This document shows, piece after piece, positions 46,658-56,474 of a DNA stretch of 64,000 nucleotides; within the stretch, counting starts at the first letter, position 1; the number at the start of each line of letters is the position of its first letter. Position numbers and translations under genes: made by a program. Under the pieces are notes generated by a model. It did no database searches and was not told the origin of the DNA. It worked only from the letters and a program-made list of their open reading frames with translations. This DNA is from HXMU1420-13 sp965249965 (GTDB taxonomy: Bacteria; Bacteroidota; Rhodothermia; Balneolales; Balneolaceae). The stretch is taken from contig OZ252262.1 in NCBI GenBank assembly GCA_965249965.1, forward strand, positions 2,790,001-2,854,000, in the 5' to 3' direction.

Positions 46658-49600
46658 ACGTTAGCTGGTTCCAACTTGGTTTTTTCTTGTTCGATCAAAA
46701 TTTCTAAACAAGAATTGATCAATAATTCCGATCGGGCAGCTAAACCAAAATTCTGTTGAATTGCTTCTCTGTTTGAGTTAGCAACTTGATTGGATATATC
46801 CTGGATATCTGCAATTTTTCTATACTCATCTAAAGATTCAAAAGCGTTAGGTTGCAGCCCACAGGATGTAAGATAATTCCAACCCAAGTTTTCGTTTACT
46901 ATTCCGTCTTTAGAAATATTCTGGCGTAAAAATGCCGGTTTATTTAGATATAATGCCATCAATAAATTGCCAACTGCCTGTTGCCGGTCATGTGCAGTGA
47001 GCATCATATCCGAATTCGCAATAAACGCGAGATATTCGTCGGGAGCAATGAAATCTTTGTGGAACTCCACTTGATTTCTCAACCCCAGTTCTTCAATCGA
47101 TTGAAGCAGCTGTTTTCGATAGCCTTGATTTAGATTATATGCGATTGGAAGTACAAAAGTATATTCATGGGCATCTTCTTTCTCAGCTAGTTTCTCTAAA
47201 ATTTCTATATGATAATTAGAAGGGTCGCCTGAGTTGCCAACGATTATCCTTTTTGTTTGATGTTCATTTTTAAATTCTGGTAGTTCCCCATAAAGTCCAG
47301 GATACAAATAGCCAAATTCATAGTTTGGTATCACTTTATAGTTTTCACGAAATAACTTCACATCGCCCGGAACAGGCGTGTGGGTACTGCTTAACTTCTT
47401 ACCCGGGAATAGATGCGTAGTTTTATTTTTGATTGGATTGTATAAATCTCCACCCCAAATCATCCAACCAATATGTTTATGGTCGCCAATTTTATCGACG
47501 ATATTAAATTGCCAGGGACGGAATAACCCATGCATGAAAATTGCATCAACCTCTGGTTTTAATAAGATTTCAGCGAGGCGTTGGCCATCGAGATTCTGAT
47601 CAAAAAGATGGGCATCTGGATAGTCGCGTAAATCCACACTAAAATGTTGGATAGTTTGTTCCTGCTCAACGTAGAGCACATGCCTTTGGTGGGAATTCTC
47701 GTTGGCATATTTGAGTAAATCTGCAATTGTTTGAGCGTATACAGAATTGTAGCAAAAATGAATAAAAAGACCGGATTTGGACCAACTCCCCTTTTCCAGT
47801 AACGGCAGAAACTTTTTGTACTGTTCTTTTCTGCTGTATGGCTTTACTTCTTCTTTCGCAAAGGATCGTTTATTCAGCTCATCCTTTTCCATAATAATTT
47901 GGCTTAACGTTTCTCTTACCGAAACGGCATCAAAAACATGTGCGAAATAACATTTATCTCCGTGTTTTTTGGAAAACTCCATGAGTGATAATGGATTATC
48001 AGGGTAAATAAGAAGCAAAGCGAGTCCGGCATTGGCATAATCGTACAATTTTCCGCCCATGATATATGGCGTTGCAACAACATCCGAATTTACACTCAGA
48101 CCAATATCAGCAACTTCTAAATTTGCCTGAATTTGAGCATTAGGTACGGGATCGAAAAATTTAAACGAGAGTTTGGTTTTCAGTTTTTTCAAATAATCCA
48201 GATTAACCTGAACTTTGCCCTGAATTATTAACGCATATTTTTTGGCTATCTCCGGGTTTTTACTAAAAACATCAAAAATAAAGGTTAGATCTTTATAAAC
48301 GCCTTCAAAGTCCTGAATCCCAATTAAGCTCCCTGTACCAGCATAGTACATTACAATTCTACCCTCTTCCCTTGCTTGTTGTGCAAAACTGGCTACCTCA
48401 GGATCTACTGCTACTTTCTCCTGTTCTATAAACCCATTTTCAATAAGGTGAAACTTAGAGTCAGTGAAGTTTGCTTGAAATTCCTGATGTAAATCATCTG
48501 CAATTTTTTTCATTCCAGTGGAAATCGTTATCACTTCATCGGCATTCTGCATCACTTGTAATTCAATTTCCTTTTGCTCCAAATATCCTTCAGGAGTTTT
48601 ACTTCGCGTAAGTGGGTGAATATGAATGAAGTCGCGAAAATCACTAATCCATGAAATTGATGACCCTAAGTTCTCTTTCACTTGTAAAGCAATTAAATGT
48701 GATGTGAGCGGTGGTGAACTCGTAACCAACGTTTTTACACCATATTTCTTCATGAATTGCGTCGTGAATTCTTCGACACTCAGTTCTGGATCTGTTGAGC
48801 GTTGTTCATAGAATAACGGATTCAAAATCTGAATTTTTGGATGCATTTTTGGTGCCTCCCTATCCGCTACCATTTTAGCAAGTATTATTAGATAAACGTC
48901 GTAACCTTGTTCAGCAAAGAAATTAGTTAGCGTATATGCCCGAATGCTATGCCCAATTCTCCCTTCGTCGTAAGGTGGATAATCGGAAGTAATAAATACC
49001 AGACGTTTTGACTCCTCTTTTTCCTTATCTGCCTCAGAAAATGCCCGAATTTGATGAATATTTTCCATCTGTTTAGATATTTCGGGATTCCCATCCAATA
49101 TCTCGATAATCTTTTGATCCTGTGCATTTGCCCAGAAAGTTGATTCATTTTTTACTAGCAACCAAGATTCTATCGTTCGAACCATTAACCATTTGGCATA
49201 ATCGGTTCTCACCGGTAACAACTCATGTTTTTTTATTGGCATTAAAAATGGCAGAGGCGCGTCCATGTTTTTTTGACCAAATGCGGAATCCTCGATACAC
49301 GTTTGCATGATGTGCGCGGCTTCAATTCTTTTTCCTAATGCCAATAGAGCTCTGGTTAATGTAAAAACAACAGAAATTGAAGCATTTCCAGAATTATAAA
49401 TTTCAATCAAACGATGAACTGCTTCGATCAGATAATTACTAATTTTGTTTCTATTGTCTCTTTCATTCGTTTCCGAATCTTGTAGGTTTTCGGCTGAAAT
49501 AAGATAATTAAGTGCTTCAAAATATGATTGATGCTCAGGAGTATCTTGCATGTATTCCCAATTAAACATCATAGAAGTAGCCCACGGCAGCTGTTCAAAT

Positions 49601-50391
49601 GTATGCTCCCAGGTATTTAATGCAGGGGTATCGTAAGTATGTTTATCGTCGAGAATTAAACCCGAAGATTTAAATTTTAAAACATGCTCGTTTGAAAGTG
49701 CTATCAGATTCTTATCTAGCTCTATAGAATCTGCTTCCAATTTTGCTAAAGAACCTGAACCGGGCAAATATTTATAAAAGGTATACTCTAAGTTGTTCAT
49801 ATTGCTTGAAATTGATTCCCAATTATCCGGATTTGCCGAGACTAGCAACATTGGACGTGTGGATTGAACTAGATGTCGGGCTCCAGCAAGAACCTGATCT
49901 TCACTTCCATTTGTATCAATTTTTATAAATTCGATTGATGGTTCTTCATTATTAGCCCACCATTGATCTAGCGAAATTGTAGTAACATTTTCATCTCCTG
50001 AGTACGAAATTTTACTCAATTCAGGAATGGGGTTTGTTTCCCAACTAACTTCTTTTTGTTGATCAGATACCACATTTCTTATAATCTCAAGGTGCTCAAA
50101 TCCATTTTTATTCTTACTGAAATCAAGAAAATTTCGAGTAAGGAGATCGTTCTCGAACGCAAAAACCTTCCCTTCTTCACCTACCATTTTTGCTGCCGGC
50201 AGTGCATAGACCCCAAATCCAGCACCGACATCAATAATTTGCATTCCGGGCTCAACAATCTCTCTGATTAAGTTTATTTCCGGGTCAATCCAATCAGATT
50301 GCTCGAAGAGCACATACGGTGTTAGCAGTGAGAAGTCTTTTGGCGTGGAAATTATTACGCCGTCTTTTGTAGTAATGTCGATGGATTTCAA
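46654..50391 (-). CDS. FkbM methyltransferase - GT4 - GT56(WecF-like) fusion enzyme
   Basis: 1245-residue multidomain protein. Residues 1-235 are an FkbM-type SAM methyltransferase (IDVGAGFGVYALPAAKMVG, then IEFIKIDTNGSEDQVLAGA). Residues 240-455 are a helical linker. Residues about 460-890 form a GT4-like glycosyltransferase (VFITSDYPPYDEGRIGHSIR, GTGSLIGIQDFEGVYKDLTF, MGGKLYDYANAGLALLLIYP). Residues about 890-1240 resemble WecF/GT56 (GWMIWGGDLYN, VGNSGDPSNYHIEILE), the family adding Fuc4NAc to lipid-linked sugars. Such a chain would build and cap a surface glycan; the acceptor is unknown. The fusion is unbroken. Confidence 0.82.
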   Translation of the reverse strand: MKSIDITTKDGVIISTPKDFSLLTPYVLFEQSDWIDPEINLIREIVEPGMQIIDVGAGFGVYALPAAKMVGEEGKVFAFENDLLTRNFLDFSKNKNGFEHLEIIRNVVSDQQKEVSWETNPIPELSKISYSGDENVTTISLDQWWANNEEPSIEFIKIDTNGSEDQVLAGARHLVQSTRPMLLVSANPDNWESISSNMNNLEYTFYKYLPGSGSLAKLEADSIELDKNLIALSNEHVLKFKSSGLILDDKHTYDTPALNTWEHTFEQLPWATSMMFNWEYMQDTPEHQSYFEALNYLISAENLQDSETNERDNRNKISNYLIEAVHRLIEIYNSGNASISVVFTLTRALLALGKRIEAAHIMQTCIEDSAFGQKNMDAPLPFLMPIKKHELLPVRTDYAKWLMVRTIESWLLVKNESTFWANAQDQKIIEILDGNPEISKQMENIHQIRAFSEADKEKEESKRLVFITSDYPPYDEGRIGHSIRAYTLTNFFAEQGYDVYLIILAKMVADREAPKMHPKIQILNPLFYEQRSTDPELSVEEFTTQFMKKYGVKTLVTSSPPLTSHLIALQVKENLGSSISWISDFRDFIHIHPLTRSKTPEGYLEQKEIELQVMQNADEVITISTGMKKIADDLHQEFQANFTDSKFHLIENGFIEQEKVAVDPEVASFAQQAREEGRIVMYYAGTGSLIGIQDFEGVYKDLTFIFDVFSKNPEIAKKYALIIQGKVQVNLDYLKKLKTKLSFKFFDPVPNAQIQANLEVADIGLSVNSDVVATPYIMGGKLYDYANAGLALLLIYPDNPLSLMEFSKKHGDKCYFAHVFDAVSVRETLSQIIMEKDELNKRSFAKEEVKPYSRKEQYKKFLPLLEKGSWSKSGLFIHFCYNSVYAQTIADLLKYANENSHQRHVLYVEQEQTIQHFSVDLRDYPDAHLFDQNLDGQRLAEILLKPEVDAIFMHGLFRPWQFNIVDKIGDHKHIGWMIWGGDLYNPIKNKTTHLFPGKKLSSTHTPVPGDVKLFRENYKVIPNYEFGYLYPGLYGELPEFKNEHQTKRIIVGNSGDPSNYHIEILEKLAEKEDAHEYTFVLPIAYNLNQGYRKQLLQSIEELGLRNQVEFHKDFIAPDEYLAFIANSDMMLTAHDRQQAVGNLLMALYLNKPAFLRQNISKDGIVNENLGWNYLTSCGLQPNAFESLDEYRKIADIQDISNQVANSNREAIQQNFGLAARSELLINSCLEILIEQEKTKLEPANV

Positions 50392-50607
50392 GAGAATACC
50401 TCGCTATAGTTAGATCATAAATGAGTTTGTTAGCACAGCAAACCCAATCAACCATTACCAAAAATAATACCAGTATTTAGTAGTTTACACTTACAAGGAA
50501 CAGATCAACTTAAGCCATAGTTTTTATGTAGCTTACATTGATATTCTGAGCACAAAGCTTGTTCGTATTTTCTTCCGTTTTTGAAAATATTTCCGTTCGG
50601 AGATGGA

Positions 50608-51321
50608 CTACATCGGCCGGGTTTCTCCACCTTGAGGCATCAAAATAATCTCTTCGGCAACACTTCTGGGACTAAGATTCGAAAGGCTTAAAATCAATTT
50701 CCCGACATCTTCTGGATCGATCAGAAGGTTTGGATCGATATCAAAACCATCCCAGGATGTACTAAAAGTTTGACCCAAATTTATTGCTGATACCGCAATG
50801 CTTGTAACTTTCAATTCCTCTCTTAACGATCTTGTATACCCCAATAAAGCGTGCTTGCTCATGGTGTATGCGCCACTGTGAGCATAGCCTTTTAAAGACG
50901 CCTGAGAGCAAATATTCACGATTAATGCTCGTTCCTGCTTTTTAAATACAGGCAAAACTGCAGAAGTAGCATGGAAGGCACTTAATGCATTTATTCTAAA
51001 TTGTGACTCAAATTCATCCGCACTGGTTTCCTGGAGTGGTTTAAACAGAAACGCACCAGCATTATTGATAAGAATCCCCGGATTTAACGATGCTAAGTCT
51101 ATTTCTTCGAACGGATCTTTATCACTGAGATCAGTTGCAAGAATTTCTACTCCACGAGCACCCTCTTTCAAACAGATTTCTTTAGCTTTTTGAAGATCCT
51201 CAAAACTACGAGAAATTAATACGAGTCTTCTATTCGTCTCTCTGGCAAAAACCCGGGCAATTGAAAGGCCTATGCCCTTGCTTCCCCCAGTTATGATTAC
51301 AGATGCATCAGCAAAAGACAT
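50608..51321 (-). CDS. Short-chain dehydrogenase/reductase
   Basis: 237-residue SDR oxidoreductase. The cofactor motif is TGGSKGIGLSIA at residues 10-21; NNAGAF follows, and the catalytic Ser/Tyr/Lys lie in NICSQASLKGYAHSGAYTMSK. It shares one base with the queE stop (TAATG), so it is translationally coupled to the queuosine genes. The role may be reduction of a pterin- or deazaguanine-related compound (inference) or unrelated. Confidence 0.87.
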   Translation of the reverse strand: MSFADASVIITGGSKGIGLSIARVFARETNRRLVLISRSFEDLQKAKEICLKEGARGVEILATDLSDKDPFEEIDLASLNPGILINNAGAFLFKPLQETSADEFESQFRINALSAFHATSAVLPVFKKQERALIVNICSQASLKGYAHSGAYTMSKHALLGYTRSLREELKVTSIAVSAINLGQTFSTSWDGFDIDPNLLIDPEDVGKLILSLSNLSPRSVAEEIILMPQGGETRPM

Positions 51322-51971
51322 TATGGTACATTTAGAAATTTGTGGGTCTGTAAGCTAATGCCCCATTTTGGATTCCTTTTCACATAATCAACGATTAGTG
51401 GAATAGATTTTGGAGTATCCCATTCCGGCTGAAGTAAAAATTTAATCTCGTCCGAACATTTTTCAGCGTTTTCCTCAGCCCATTTTAAATCTTTATTTGT
51501 CAGCACTACAACTTTTAGTTCATCCACATATGGGAAAATACTTTCAATGGGTTTTTTGAAACGCTTTGGTGACAAGGTCACCCAGTCAAAGATGCCACTC
51601 ATTGGGGACGATCCACTTGTTTCAATATGAGTTTGAACACCGATATTTTTCAAACAAATTGTCAGCGCATCTAAATTATGCAATAAAGGTTCCCCACCAG
51701 TAATAACCACGATGTTTGCACTAGACTGTTCAACTTGATCAACCAAATCTCGAACTTTCATTTTTGGGTGTGCATCTTCTTCCCAACTATCTTTAACATC
51801 GCACCACCAACAACCAACATCACAGCCTGCTGTTCGAATGAAATAAGCAGCCCTACCGGTGTGAACTCCCTCTCCCTGTATAGTAAAAAAGTGCTCCATT
51901 ATTGGATATTCAACATCCAGCAAATGATCTTCAGAAACTTCTACGGGAACAAAATCTTCAGGATTAAACAT
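51321..51971 (-). CDS. queE: 7-carboxy-7-deazaguanine synthase
   Basis: 216-residue radical-SAM enzyme that contracts 6-carboxytetrahydropterin to CDG on the route to preQ0/queuosine. The [4Fe-4S] motif is CDVGCWWC (CX3CX2C), preceded by EHFFTIQGEGVHTGRAAYFI and followed by VVITGGEPLLH. It overlaps queD upstream by 8 bases. queC and queF are not in the window. Confidence 0.93.
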   Translation of the reverse strand: MFNPEDFVPVEVSEDHLLDVEYPIMEHFFTIQGEGVHTGRAAYFIRTAGCDVGCWWCDVKDSWEEDAHPKMKVRDLVDQVEQSSANIVVITGGEPLLHNLDALTICLKNIGVQTHIETSGSSPMSGIFDWVTLSPKRFKKPIESIFPYVDELKVVVLTNKDLKWAEENAEKCSDEIKFLLQPEWDTPKSIPLIVDYVKRNPKWGISLQTHKFLNVP

Positions 51972-52353
51972 CTTGATCAGTGTATTCTACCCAGCTGGTT
52001 TCAGTTTCCCACACCGTTACGGTAAGATCAATTTCTCCTGGGATTCTCTTCTTCGTTTCTTTATGAATATACTCTGCAATTCGTTCAGCGGTTGTATTCA
52101 CTTCCATCAATTCGTTTAGTACGCCGTGATCTAACCCTCCTTTTTCAGAATCTTTGGCTGCCCACTTCAATTCTTTAAAATCACACACCATATCATCGGT
52201 GTTTAAATACGCAGATGGATTTAGTTTATGCGACTTCGCCGACATCAAAACCCGATAAGTATGCCCGTGCATGCGCCCACATTTTCCATTATATCCGTCG
52301 ATATAATGTGCGGCATCAAATTTAAATTCGGTGTGTAAAGTCCAGGTTGGCAT
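51964..52353 (-). CDS. queD: 6-carboxytetrahydropterin synthase
   Basis: 129-residue PTPS-family enzyme that converts dihydroneopterin triphosphate for queuosine. Zn-binding His residues appear in FKFDAAHYI and GRMHGHTYRV, the catalytic Cys in NGKCGRMHGH; DFKELKWAAK and ERIAEYIHKE are family features. It heads the queD-queE-SDR group. Confidence 0.95.
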   Translation of the reverse strand: MPTWTLHTEFKFDAAHYIDGYNGKCGRMHGHTYRVLMSAKSHKLNPSAYLNTDDMVCDFKELKWAAKDSEKGGLDHGVLNELMEVNTTAERIAEYIHKETKKRIPGEIDLTVTVWETETSWVEYTDQDV

Positions 52354-52373
52354 GTCTTTAATTGATTTCGGCT

Positions 52374-52410
52374 AAAAAAAATCCCCACACAACCTATCAT
52401 GCGGGGCAGC
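52374..52410 (-). terminator. Terminator after the thioredoxin-like gene
   Basis: On the minus strand CCCCGCA ... TGTGGGG (one mismatch) is followed by ATTTTTTTT. It lies 26 bases beyond the thioredoxin-like gene and just upstream of queD. Confidence 0.75.
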
Positions 52411-52435
52411 ACAAAATACGGATTTTCGACTAATT

Positions 52436-53053
52436 TTAGCCAGTTCGTTTAATAGTACATCCAACTAAAGCTGAAGACGGTGTTTCTATAACTGCGCCAG
52501 TTAGAATTGCTTCTATAGCCTTTTGCACATAAAAATTCCTTACTCCGTTGGCGTTGTTGGCGTTATCGTCGATCGCACCCGTATACACCAGCTCTAAATC
52601 AGCATTAAAAAGAAATACCTGTGGGGTTCGGGTTGCACCAAAAACATCGGCCATTATGTGTCCCTCATCGAGCAGGTATGGGAAGTTATACCCGGCTTTT
52701 TCTGCATGTTTGATCATATCCTCTAAATCATCACCACGATCTCGATAAGCCTCATTTGAATTTAAAGCTACTATCCCAATGTTATTTTCATCAGCTAACG
52801 ATGCCAACGATAGCATGCGATCTTGCCATCTTAAAACCCATGGACAGGTATTACAAGAAAAGATAACAAGAAGTCCGTTTTCTTTAGTAAGATTACTAAG
52901 TGATAAATTCCTTCCGGAGACTTCCTCCATACTTTGATCTGGTAGTGGTAATGAACTACCTACAGGTAACACCGTTTGTGCGGTTGCTTGACCCGATGTA
53001 CATATCACAAACATTAAAATTGCAGAAATAAAAAGGCTTAGAATTCTATACAT
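52436..53053 (-). CDS. Exported thioredoxin/peroxiredoxin-like protein
   Basis: 205-residue protein with a signal peptide (LSLFISAILMFVICTSGQATA). The thioredoxin fold carries CNTCPW (CxxC) at about 72-75, and the cis-Pro lies in GATRTPQVFLFNADLELVY. The C-terminal SALVGCTIKR motif is typical of a Bacteroidota thioredoxin-family group with an extra conserved cysteine. It is probably periplasmic, acting in thiol reduction or peroxide removal. Confidence 0.85.
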   Translation of the reverse strand: MYRILSLFISAILMFVICTSGQATAQTVLPVGSSLPLPDQSMEEVSGRNLSLSNLTKENGLLVIFSCNTCPWVLRWQDRMLSLASLADENNIGIVALNSNEAYRDRGDDLEDMIKHAEKAGYNFPYLLDEGHIMADVFGATRTPQVFLFNADLELVYTGAIDDNANNANGVRNFYVQKAIEAILTGAVIETPSSALVGCTIKRTG

Positions 53054-53083
53054 GCTTGAAAATACATGAAATATTGAAGATAA

Positions 53084-53428
53084 TTAATCATTTAAATTAT
53101 GATCCGGATTCCAGAAATGACGCTTCATATCAACGGTGTAATCTTCGGTAAATGTCACGCCTTCCTGAACCAAACGCTCTCGCATCGTGTCGCCTTCAAA
53201 ATATGCCCTTCCGGTTAGTTGCCCCAATCTATTTACAACACGATGTGCCGGGATTTCACTTCCTAGTTTTGAACTAAGATAGTTGTTCAATGCATAACCA
53301 ACCATTCTAGCACCGGATTCTACACCTAAAAACCCAGCAATTGCTCCATAATTGGTCGCCTTCCCTACAGGAATTTTAGCTACTACTTCATAGACTTTTG
53401 CATAGAAATCTGATGTATCAGGCTTCAT
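53084..53428 (-). CDS. MGMT-like alkyltransferase-like protein (ATL), no catalytic Cys
   Basis: 114 residues corresponding to the DNA-binding domain of O6-alkylguanine-DNA alkyltransferase. PVGKATNYGAIAG holds the wing/helix, GYALNNY precedes the active-site loop, and the loop reads IPAHRVVN where active enzymes have PCHR. The alkyl-accepting cysteine is thus Ala, as in alkyltransferase-like proteins, which bind O6-alkylguanine and hand it to nucleotide excision repair. It overlaps the DUF2520 gene by 11 bases. Confidence 0.9.
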   Translation of the reverse strand: MKPDTSDFYAKVYEVVAKIPVGKATNYGAIAGFLGVESGARMVGYALNNYLSSKLGSEIPAHRVVNRLGQLTGRAYFEGDTMRERLVQEGVTFTEDYTVDMKRHFWNPDHNLND

Positions 53429-54227
53429 CTAACACTTTGTTTAATTCTACTTTTTGATTCTCCGAGAGATGCTCACCCAGCAATCGAATCGTATTTTGAG
53501 CAAGAATTTTATACGCTGATTTTAGCTCCGGATGATGAGATAATTGCCCAAGATGGTTTTTAACCGTTATAACATCCCCTCTTTTTATAGGACCGGTTAG
53601 CGCATTTTTTGGATCCGATTCTGATAAGTTATCAAGAGCAGATTTCATTAACGGTAAGAGTGCTTTTTTGACTTCACTTGAACCAAACTCAGAATCAGTA
53701 AATAACTCCTGTGCCATCGCCATAAGGGTAACCATATAATTTGATGTAATTACAGCTGATGCATGAAGTTTTGCTTTTTGAGATTCATCAATTACCAATA
53801 ACTCTGCATCAAACTTCGCAATAATTGGGCTCACCCCTGTAATGAAATTATCCGAACCACACACATCAAATGTGATTCCGGAAAATGATTTAGATAATTC
53901 TGATATGGCCATTAATGGGTGCATACAGCCCACTATTGATTTGGAAAACTTTGGATGATCAAACACCTCAAGCCCGATCACCCCAGAACAATGAACAAAT
54001 ATATTCGACTCTAGTGGAGCAGAGAGCTTGATTAATCCATCAACTACTTTAGGTATCTGAGCATCAGGAACACAAAGAAAAACCCATCGGTTTAGTTGGT
54101 AAATGTCTTCATTCTTAATGATTACATCTATTTTTTCAAATCCAATCTGCTCTAATGATTTTTTTAGGAGTTTTCCAAGTCGTCCGAACCCGATAATTGT
54201 AGCTGTTGGCTCCATCAGCTTTTCCAT
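53418..54227 (-). CDS. Rossmann-fold + DUF2520 protein
   Basis: 269-residue predicted NAD(P)-binding protein. IIGFGRLGKLLKKSL (GxGxxG) opens the Rossmann domain, FVHCSGVIGLEVFD and VGCMHPLMAISELSKSF follow, and the C-terminal half is the helical DUF2520 dimerisation domain. The fold resembles 6-phosphogluconate or ketopantoate reductases; a role in pantothenate synthesis has been proposed for some relatives, but I cannot confirm it here. It overlaps the PPTase gene by 13 bases. Confidence 0.8.
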   Translation of the reverse strand: MEKLMEPTATIIGFGRLGKLLKKSLEQIGFEKIDVIIKNEDIYQLNRWVFLCVPDAQIPKVVDGLIKLSAPLESNIFVHCSGVIGLEVFDHPKFSKSIVGCMHPLMAISELSKSFSGITFDVCGSDNFITGVSPIIAKFDAELLVIDESQKAKLHASAVITSNYMVTLMAMAQELFTDSEFGSSEVKKALLPLMKSALDNLSESDPKNALTGPIKRGDVITVKNHLGQLSHHPELKSAYKILAQNTIRLLGEHLSENQKVELNKVLDEA

Positions 54228-54880
54228 GCAATTGAAAGTTGATGATTCTTATGAACAAAAGGTAACACAAAGATCGATTGACCTTCCCAGAATACTGTAT
54301 ACATATCACCATATTTCTGAATTTTAAATGCCTGAAGACTGGTTCTTATTCCTATCCCAAGACATTTTACAATTGCTTCCTTCATTGTCCAGACCGCCAA
54401 TTCACTTTGTTCATCTAAAATCCATTGTTCGCTCTCATCCAAAATTCGTTTAAAAATTCTTGGATTAACCTCTCGGGTCAAAGGTTCACAATCCAATCCA
54501 ATATCTTTGTTAAAACTTAATCCACATACTACCCAATCGTGGGAATGGCTAAAAGACAAATACAAAAGTTCATCCCGATATTCAGCGTATGGTTTCCCCA
54601 ATTCCCTTTTGTGAAGATTAACCGATTTAGGGTCTAAATCCATCTCATTCAATAAATTTTCGAATAACAATCTGGAAGAATAATGCTCGTCTCTCCTTTT
54701 TCTACTCGAATTATTTTGAATAAAATCCTGATCGATAAAACGTGCTTCATTCACTTGAAATGACTCAAGCATACTCCAACCAATGATTACGTCATCTGGG
54801 AGGTGGGGAACTTCGTCGGGTAAAATTAGATTCACTGAACGTTTTTGAGGGTTATTGATATGCCACAATTTTGCGCACAA
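54215..54880 (-). CDS. 4'-phosphopantetheinyl transferase (Sfp type)
   Basis: 221-residue enzyme that installs phosphopantetheine on carrier proteins. The Mg-binding motif is IGLDCEP and the second is WTMKEAIVKCLGIG (WxxKEAxxK). The size is that of the Sfp/AcpT class. It shares a tight minus-strand unit with the DUF2520 and ATL genes. Its start lies opposite the putative lysS promoter. Confidence 0.88.
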   Translation of the reverse strand: MCAKLWHINNPQKRSVNLILPDEVPHLPDDVIIGWSMLESFQVNEARFIDQDFIQNNSSRKRRDEHYSSRLLFENLLNEMDLDPKSVNLHKRELGKPYAEYRDELLYLSFSHSHDWVVCGLSFNKDIGLDCEPLTREVNPRIFKRILDESEQWILDEQSELAVWTMKEAIVKCLGIGIRTSLQAFKIQKYGDMYTVFWEGQSIFVLPFVHKNHQLSIAWKS

Positions 54881-54885
54881 TTCGG

Positions 54886-54893
54886 TATTTTTG
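54886..54893 (+). promoter_or_regulatory. Candidate -7 box for lysS
   Basis: TATTTTTG is an exact TAnnTTTG match 41 bases before lysS. No well-spaced -33 element was found. It lies between divergent PPTase and lysS genes. Confidence 0.4.
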
Positions 54894-54934
54894 CAACCTT
54901 CTAAAAGTACCCAACTTTGTAACTAAACAAATTT

Positions 54935-56464
54935 ATGTCCCCAGAAGATATTTCACTTTCAGAACAAGAAGAAATTCGTAGAGAGAAACTTGCCCAATTA
55001 AATGAAATGGGCGTGAATCCTTACCCCTACTCATTTGACGTTACTCATTCCAGCGCAGGTATTAAAGCTGATGTTAGCCTGATAAGAGATGAAGAATCAA
55101 ATCCAGAAACTGATACTGTTTCTATTGCAGGGCGAGTAATGACTCGCCGAATTATGGGAAAAGCTGCGTTTTTCAATTTACAAGACGCAGATGGTACCAT
55201 CCAGGTTTACATTCGCCGCGATGATGTGGGAATAGATGAGTACAACACGGTATTCAAAAAAATGGTGGACATTGGAGACATTGTTGGGATTAAAGGTTTT
55301 GTATTTAAAACCCGTACAGGTGAAACAACAGTACATGCCGAGGATTTTGAATTCCTAACCAAAACCCTTCGACCAATTCCTATCCCAAAAGAAGTAGAAA
55401 ATGAAGATGGTGAAAAAGTGATCTACGATGCATTTGCGGATAAAGAGTTAAGGTACCGTCAACGGTATGTAGATTTAATAGTGAATCCTGAGGTGCGAGA
55501 TACGTTTAGAAAAAGAACGCAAGTTGTTCAAACGATGCGTGATTTCATGAATGGTGAAGGCTATTTAGAAGTTGAAACACCCATTCTTCAGCCTGTCTAT
55601 GGTGGAGCCGCTGCCCGACCTTTTGTAACGCACCACAATACACTGGATATGGATTTATATCTGAGAATCGCAAACGAGTTGTATCTCAAGAGATTGATTG
55701 TCGGTGGTTTTGATGGGGTATACGAATTTTCAAAAGATTTCAGAAACGAAGGACTAAGCCGCTTCCATAATCCCGAATTCACTCAGGTTGAGTTGTATGT
55801 TGCATATAAAGATTACAACTGGATGATGGATTTCACAGAAAAGATGATCGAAAAAGTGGCTATGGATCTTCATGGCTCTACAAAGGTTACCGTTGGTGAG
55901 CATGAAATTGACTTCAAAGCTCCTTGGCCTCGAGTTCCAATGTTTGAAGCTATCAAGAACGAAACTGGTCACGACTTGTATGGTAAATCATTAGATGAGC
56001 TAAAACCGATAGCCAAAGAACTTCATATTCAAATTGACGAAACGTTTGGAGTGGCTAAAATTATCGATGAAATTTTTGGTGAATATGTTGAATCTAAACT
56101 GATTCAACCTTCATTTATCATTGATTACCCGGTGGAAATGAGTCCTCTTACTAAGAAACACCGAACTAAAGAAGGATTGGTAGAACGTTTTGAGTGCATC
56201 TGCAACGGAAAAGAAATCGCCAATGCTTATTCCGAGTTAAATGATCCTATAGATCAGCGCCTACGACTCGAAGAACAGGCTGCTTTGCGAGATGGTGGAG
56301 ACCTTGAGGCTATGACCATCGATGAAGACTTTATCCGAGCATTGGAATATGGAATGCCCCCTACTGCCGGAATTGGGATTGGAATTGATCGCCTTTCGAT
56401 GATCATGACAGACTCAGATTCTATTCGGGACGTTCTATTCTTTCCACAGATGAAACCGGAATAA
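54935..56464 (+). CDS. lysS: Lysine-tRNA ligase (class II)
   Basis: 509-residue synthetase. The N-terminal OB-fold anticodon domain (about 55-150, VSIAGRVMTRRIMGKAAFF) is followed by motif 1 (VRDTFRKRTQVVQTMRDF), motif 2 (FRNEGLSRFHNPEFTQVEL) and motif 3 (GIGIGIDRLSMIMTDS). Length is normal. A LolC/E permease follows 10 bases later. Confidence 0.98.
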   Translation: MSPEDISLSEQEEIRREKLAQLNEMGVNPYPYSFDVTHSSAGIKADVSLIRDEESNPETDTVSIAGRVMTRRIMGKAAFFNLQDADGTIQVYIRRDDVGIDEYNTVFKKMVDIGDIVGIKGFVFKTRTGETTVHAEDFEFLTKTLRPIPIPKEVENEDGEKVIYDAFADKELRYRQRYVDLIVNPEVRDTFRKRTQVVQTMRDFMNGEGYLEVETPILQPVYGGAAARPFVTHHNTLDMDLYLRIANELYLKRLIVGGFDGVYEFSKDFRNEGLSRFHNPEFTQVELYVAYKDYNWMMDFTEKMIEKVAMDLHGSTKVTVGEHEIDFKAPWPRVPMFEAIKNETGHDLYGKSLDELKPIAKELHIQIDETFGVAKIIDEIFGEYVESKLIQPSFIIDYPVEMSPLTKKHRTKEGLVERFECICNGKEIANAYSELNDPIDQRLRLEEQAALRDGGDLEAMTIDEDFIRALEYGMPPTAGIGIGIDRLSMIMTDSDSIRDVLFFPQMKPE

Positions 56465-56474
56465 TTGGAACTGA

